Shown here: positions 7,793 to 11,290 of the stretch, one piece after another
How the letters are laid out: the number at the start of each line of letters is the position of its first letter
Numbering within the stretch: the stretch's first letter is position 1
NCBI GenBank assembly: GCA_030425785.1
Contig: JAUHYJ010000058.1
Location: 1 to 11,290, forward strand
Direction of reading: 5' to 3'
From: Acidimicrobiia bacterium
Lineage (GTDB): Bacteria; Actinomycetota; Acidimicrobiia; Acidimicrobiales; Ilumatobacteraceae
DNA: 11,290 nucleotides
Program-made: the position numbers and the translations under genes
Notes under the pieces: model-generated
Told to the model about the DNA's origin: nothing
The model's input: the letters and a program-made list of their open reading frames with translations, nothing else
Database searches by the model: none

Positions 7793-7798
7793 ACGCTA
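7793..7798 (-). promoter_or_regulatory. Candidate -10 element (TAGCGT) for the CAP gene
   Basis: TAGCGT on the minus strand lies 7 nt before ATG 7785, the same hexamer and nearly the same spacing as at the SpoIID gene. The intervening CGTCCCGACG-type sequence has no Shine-Dalgarno. A leaderless transcript is inferred. Confidence 0.42.
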
Positions 7799-7806
7799 GT
7801 CAGCTC

Positions 7807-7820
7807 GCATCTGCGGATGC
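7807..7820. promoter_or_regulatory. Dyad in the divergent intergenic region
   Basis: A perfect inverted repeat, GCATC-TGCG-GATGC, sits between the two candidate divergent -10 elements, where an operator for both genes could lie. It directly abuts CCACACCGTGG (7820-7830), whose sequence recurs in inverted orientation at 7755-7767. Function is unproven; a five-base arm can occur by chance. Confidence 0.3.
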
Positions 7821-7857
7821 CACACCGTGGCGGCGCACGCTGCGCGTCGCTTCGCAG

Positions 7858-7863
7858 TACCGT
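7858..7863 (+). promoter_or_regulatory. Candidate -10 element (TACCGT) for the SGNH-repeat gene
   Basis: TACCGT lies 9 nt before ATG 7873 on the plus strand. No purine-rich ribosome-binding site is visible between the two. Together with the minus-strand candidate at 7793-7798, the 87-bp gap would hold two divergent promoters with -10 elements about 60 bp apart. Confidence 0.35.
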
Positions 7864-7872
7864 CGCGCACCG

Positions 7873-9642
7873 ATGGAGGGTCGACGTCTGCTCGCAACCG
7901 TGCTCACGGTCGGTGCCGTCATGACGACGGCGTTCACCGTGGGCGACGACGCCGACCGCACGGTGGACGCGGCGCCCGTCGAGGAGTCCCGGCTCGCCCA
8001 GGGGCCCCTCGGCGGCATCTCGATCATCGGCGACTCGGTGATGCTCGGCTCGCTGGTGGTCGACACCGACCTTCCCGACCGACTGGTCGAGCAGGGATGG
8101 GGGCCGGTCCGGGCTCGCGCCGGCGAGGGCTACTCGACCGGCTACTTCGACGTGCCGATCCAGTTCAAGGCGTCGTTCTGGATCGAGCAGTGGCGGTCGG
8201 CCGGCTGGGACCCCGAGGCGGTCATCGTCAACTTCGGGGCCAACGACTCGGGGTTCTGCGGCGCCGACACGATCTGTGCCGAGGCGGCCATCCGCCATCT
8301 CGTGGACACCATCGGTCCCCGCCGCATCTTCTGGCCGAAAATCACGCGGTTCCCGTTCCACCGCACCACCCAGGACGCCTGGAACGACGCCCTCGACCGG
8401 GTGGCGGCGACCACGCCCGGTTTCGCCACCTGGGACTGGCCGACGGTCATGTACGAGATCGGCCTGTATTCCCCCACCGACCACATCCACCAGACCGCCG
8501 CCGGCTACCGCGCGCGGTCCCAGCGGATGGCGGTCGAGGCGACACTCGCGCTCTCCGACGCCCGTCAGGTCGGCGGTCCGGTACCGCTGCCGGCGGCCGG
8601 CGACCCGAGCGAGCTCGTGCCGATCGAGCCGGTCCGCGTGCTGGACACTCGCGACGCAGACGCCGGTCGTGTGGCGGCCGAGGCGCTCGTCACCGTCCCT
8701 CTCGCCGAGCACGTACCCGAGGGAGCGACGGCCGTCGGGCTGTACGTCACGGCGGTCGACCCGGCCGGCGACGGGCACCTGTCGGTGGCGCCGTGCCCCG
8801 ACAACGACGGTTCGACATCGATGCTCAACTACACCGCCCGTGCCAACCGGGGCGCGTCGACGATCGTGCCCCTCGGCGACGACGACACGGTGTGCGTCTA
8901 CTCGTGGGCCGAGACCGACATCGTGGTCGACCTCCAGACCGTGTTCGTCCCCACCGGCGCTTCGCCCGACAGCCTCCGGTTCACGCCGACGGCACCCCAG
9001 CGCCTGATCGACACCCGCGACACCGGCCGGTCGCGCCGCATCGAGGTCACCGTCCCGGGCGACGCACGCGTCGCCGCCGTCAACGTGACGGTCACCGGGA
9101 GCACCGAGCCGGGCCACGTCACCGCGCATCCGTGTCTCGACGAACCGCCCCTGACCGCGATGCTCAACCACGGCGCCGGTGAGACCATCGCCTCGTTCGC
9201 GTTCGTGACCGCGTCCGATGACGGCACGATCTGCTTCGACACCTTCACCGAGACCGACCTCGTCGTCGACCTCAGTGGCGTCGGGTCCGCGGACGGCGAG
9301 CTCCGCTTCGTCGCCGCCGAGCCGACGCGCACGATCGACACCCGCGACGGGACCGGCGGATGGGGGTTCCGTCACGGCTCGGGTCAGACCATTCCAGGCG
9401 TCGTCGCTCCTCCCGACGCCGAGGCGGTGACCGGCACGGTCACCCTGGTCCAGCCGTATGCCGCGAGCTTCCTGCAGACGTTCGGGTGCGGGCCGGTTCC
9501 CCCGACGAGCGCCGTCAACGCGGCGGCCGGTGCCGTCTACGCGAACGCCACCACGGTCGGCATCGAGGAAGGCCGCCTCTGCATCCGGGCGTACGCCGGC
9601 GGCGGGACCGTCTTCGACACGACCGGATGGTGGGTGCCCTGA
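7873..9642 (+). CDS. Secreted SGNH-family hydrolase with three Cys-repeat units
   Basis: The product has 589 residues from ATG 7873, chosen because it is followed by a signal-like N-terminus (MEGRR, then LLATVLTVGAVMTTAFTVG); an in-frame GTG at 7762 would overlap the divergent CAP gene and add an Arg-rich, non-secretory leader. The SGNH domain (~47-240) shows IIGDSVMLGS (nucleophile Ser55), FGANDSG (Asn124) and TDHIH (Asp203, His206), so the esterase/acylhydrolase triad is complete; substrate unknown. Three repeat units begin with R(V/L/T)(L/I)DTRD at ~253, ~375 and ~484 and carry cysteine pairs 308/341, 421/454 and 539/570. The third is the most diverged (FGC instead of WPC, 31 instead of 33 residues between cysteines). 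The chain ends in GWWVP just after the last repeat. It is divergent from the CAP gene, which carries the same repeats, so the two may be co-regulated. Confidence 0.9.
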   Translation: MEGRRLLATVLTVGAVMTTAFTVGDDADRTVDAAPVEESRLAQGPLGGISIIGDSVMLGSLVVDTDLPDRLVEQGWGPVRARAGEGYSTGYFDVPIQFKASFWIEQWRSAGWDPEAVIVNFGANDSGFCGADTICAEAAIRHLVDTIGPRRIFWPKITRFPFHRTTQDAWNDALDRVAATTPGFATWDWPTVMYEIGLYSPTDHIHQTAAGYRARSQRMAVEATLALSDARQVGGPVPLPAAGDPSELVPIEPVRVLDTRDADAGRVAAEALVTVPLAEHVPEGATAVGLYVTAVDPAGDGHLSVAPCPDNDGSTSMLNYTARANRGASTIVPLGDDDTVCVYSWAETDIVVDLQTVFVPTGASPDSLRFTPTAPQRLIDTRDTGRSRRIEVTVPGDARVAAVNVTVTGSTEPGHVTAHPCLDEPPLTAMLNHGAGETIASFAFVTASDDGTICFDTFTETDLVVDLSGVGSADGELRFVAAEPTRTIDTRDGTGGWGFRHGSGQTIPGVVAPPDAEAVTGTVTLVQPYAASFLQTFGCGPVPPTSAVNAAAGAVYANATTVGIEEGRLCIRAYAGGGTVFDTTGWWVP

Positions 9643-9674
9643 CCATCCTGCCCTGACCGTCTGCCCTGACCATC
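9635..9674. repeat. Triple TGCCCTGACC(A/G)TC tandem repeat spanning the stop codon of the SGNH gene
   Basis: Copies start at 9635, 9649 and 9662 (spacing 14 and 13 bp). The first copy contains the last codon and the TGA stop (9640-9642) of the SGNH-repeat gene; the others supply further TGA triplets in different frames. It looks like slippage duplication of the gene end. It does not form a hairpin by itself. Confidence 0.85.
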
Positions 9675-9743
9675 CGGGGCCCTGCCAGGCCGTCGCCGAC
9701 GCGGCCGTGGGCGCGCGTGTAAGCGTTTCCGGTGCGTCCGTGA

Positions 9744-9760
9744 GGTACCGGTCGGTAACC
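9744..9760. promoter_or_regulatory. Imperfect inverted repeat upstream of aceE
   Basis: GGTACCG-GT-CGGTAACC is an inverted repeat with one unpaired base, ending 16 bp before the aceE start. Its location would suit an operator or promoter-overlapping site. No known regulator can be assigned from the sequence. The 134-bp gap 9643-9776 otherwise holds the 3' tandem repeat and a G+C-rich stretch without a clear terminator. Confidence 0.3.
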
Positions 9761-9776
9761 GTGCGATGATGGTCGG

Positions 9777-11290
<1,514 letters not shown>

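Noticed and set aside
7762..7872. Earlier GTG start at 7762 for the SGNH gene
   Set aside because: It would place the start inside the divergent CAP gene and put 37 Arg-rich residues before the signal peptide.
7786..9375. Upstream extension of the CAP gene to 9375 on the minus strand (a 1219-residue frame)
   Set aside because: The extra part is antisense to the SGNH gene and has no domain; a clear signal peptide begins at ATG 7785.
9675..9720. G+C-rich inverted repeats (GGCC...GGCC, CGTC-GCC-GACG) as a terminator after the SGNH gene
   Set aside because: Stems are short and there is no following T-run; similar pairings occur by chance at this base composition.

Overview
The window is very G+C-rich and densely coding, with strong third-position G/C bias and GTG/ATG starts. 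The protein features (homodimeric-type pyruvate dehydrogenase E1, SpoIID-type wall protein in the actinobacterial domain order, actinobacterial CAP protein, secreted proteins with LNVTAV/WPC/LNY repeat domains) point to an actinobacterium. An Acidimicrobiia (Ilumatobacter-like) origin is my best guess; this is inference, because no rRNA or other marker lies in the window.

Layout. Minus strand, 1-2902: a large secreted multidomain protein (SpoIID with an embedded peptidoglycan-binding domain, then an SGNH hydrolase, then Cys-containing repeats) that runs off the left edge. Minus strand, 3050-3505: ribonuclease HI, whose start overlaps by 4 bp the stop of a membrane acyltransferase with a C-terminal SGNH domain (3502-5664). 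Minus strand, 5716-7785: a secreted CAP-domain protein with three of the same Cys repeats. Head-to-head with it across 87 bp, on the plus strand at 7873-9642, is a secreted SGNH hydrolase with three more repeats. Plus strand, 9777 to the right edge: the first ~504 residues of aceE (pyruvate dehydrogenase E1), a housekeeping gene that probably marks the end of the surface-protein block.

Together, four of the six genes encode exported or membrane proteins that plausibly act on cell wall or surface polysaccharide: a glycan-cleaving SpoIID domain, three SGNH esterase/acyltransferase domains, an AT3 acyl-transfer membrane domain and a CAP domain. Three of them share a ~110-120 residue repeat carrying a cysteine pair at almost invariant spacing (33 residues in 7 of 8 complete units, 31 in the last). 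That repeat family is the most distinctive thing in the window. A second pattern is that four of the six genes have a TANNNT hexamer 7-9 nt before the start codon and no Shine-Dalgarno, which suggests leaderless mRNAs.

No tRNA, rRNA, CRISPR array, insertion sequence or convincing intrinsic terminator was seen. The only non-coding stretches are short: 2903-3049, 5665-5715, 7786-7872 and 9643-9776.
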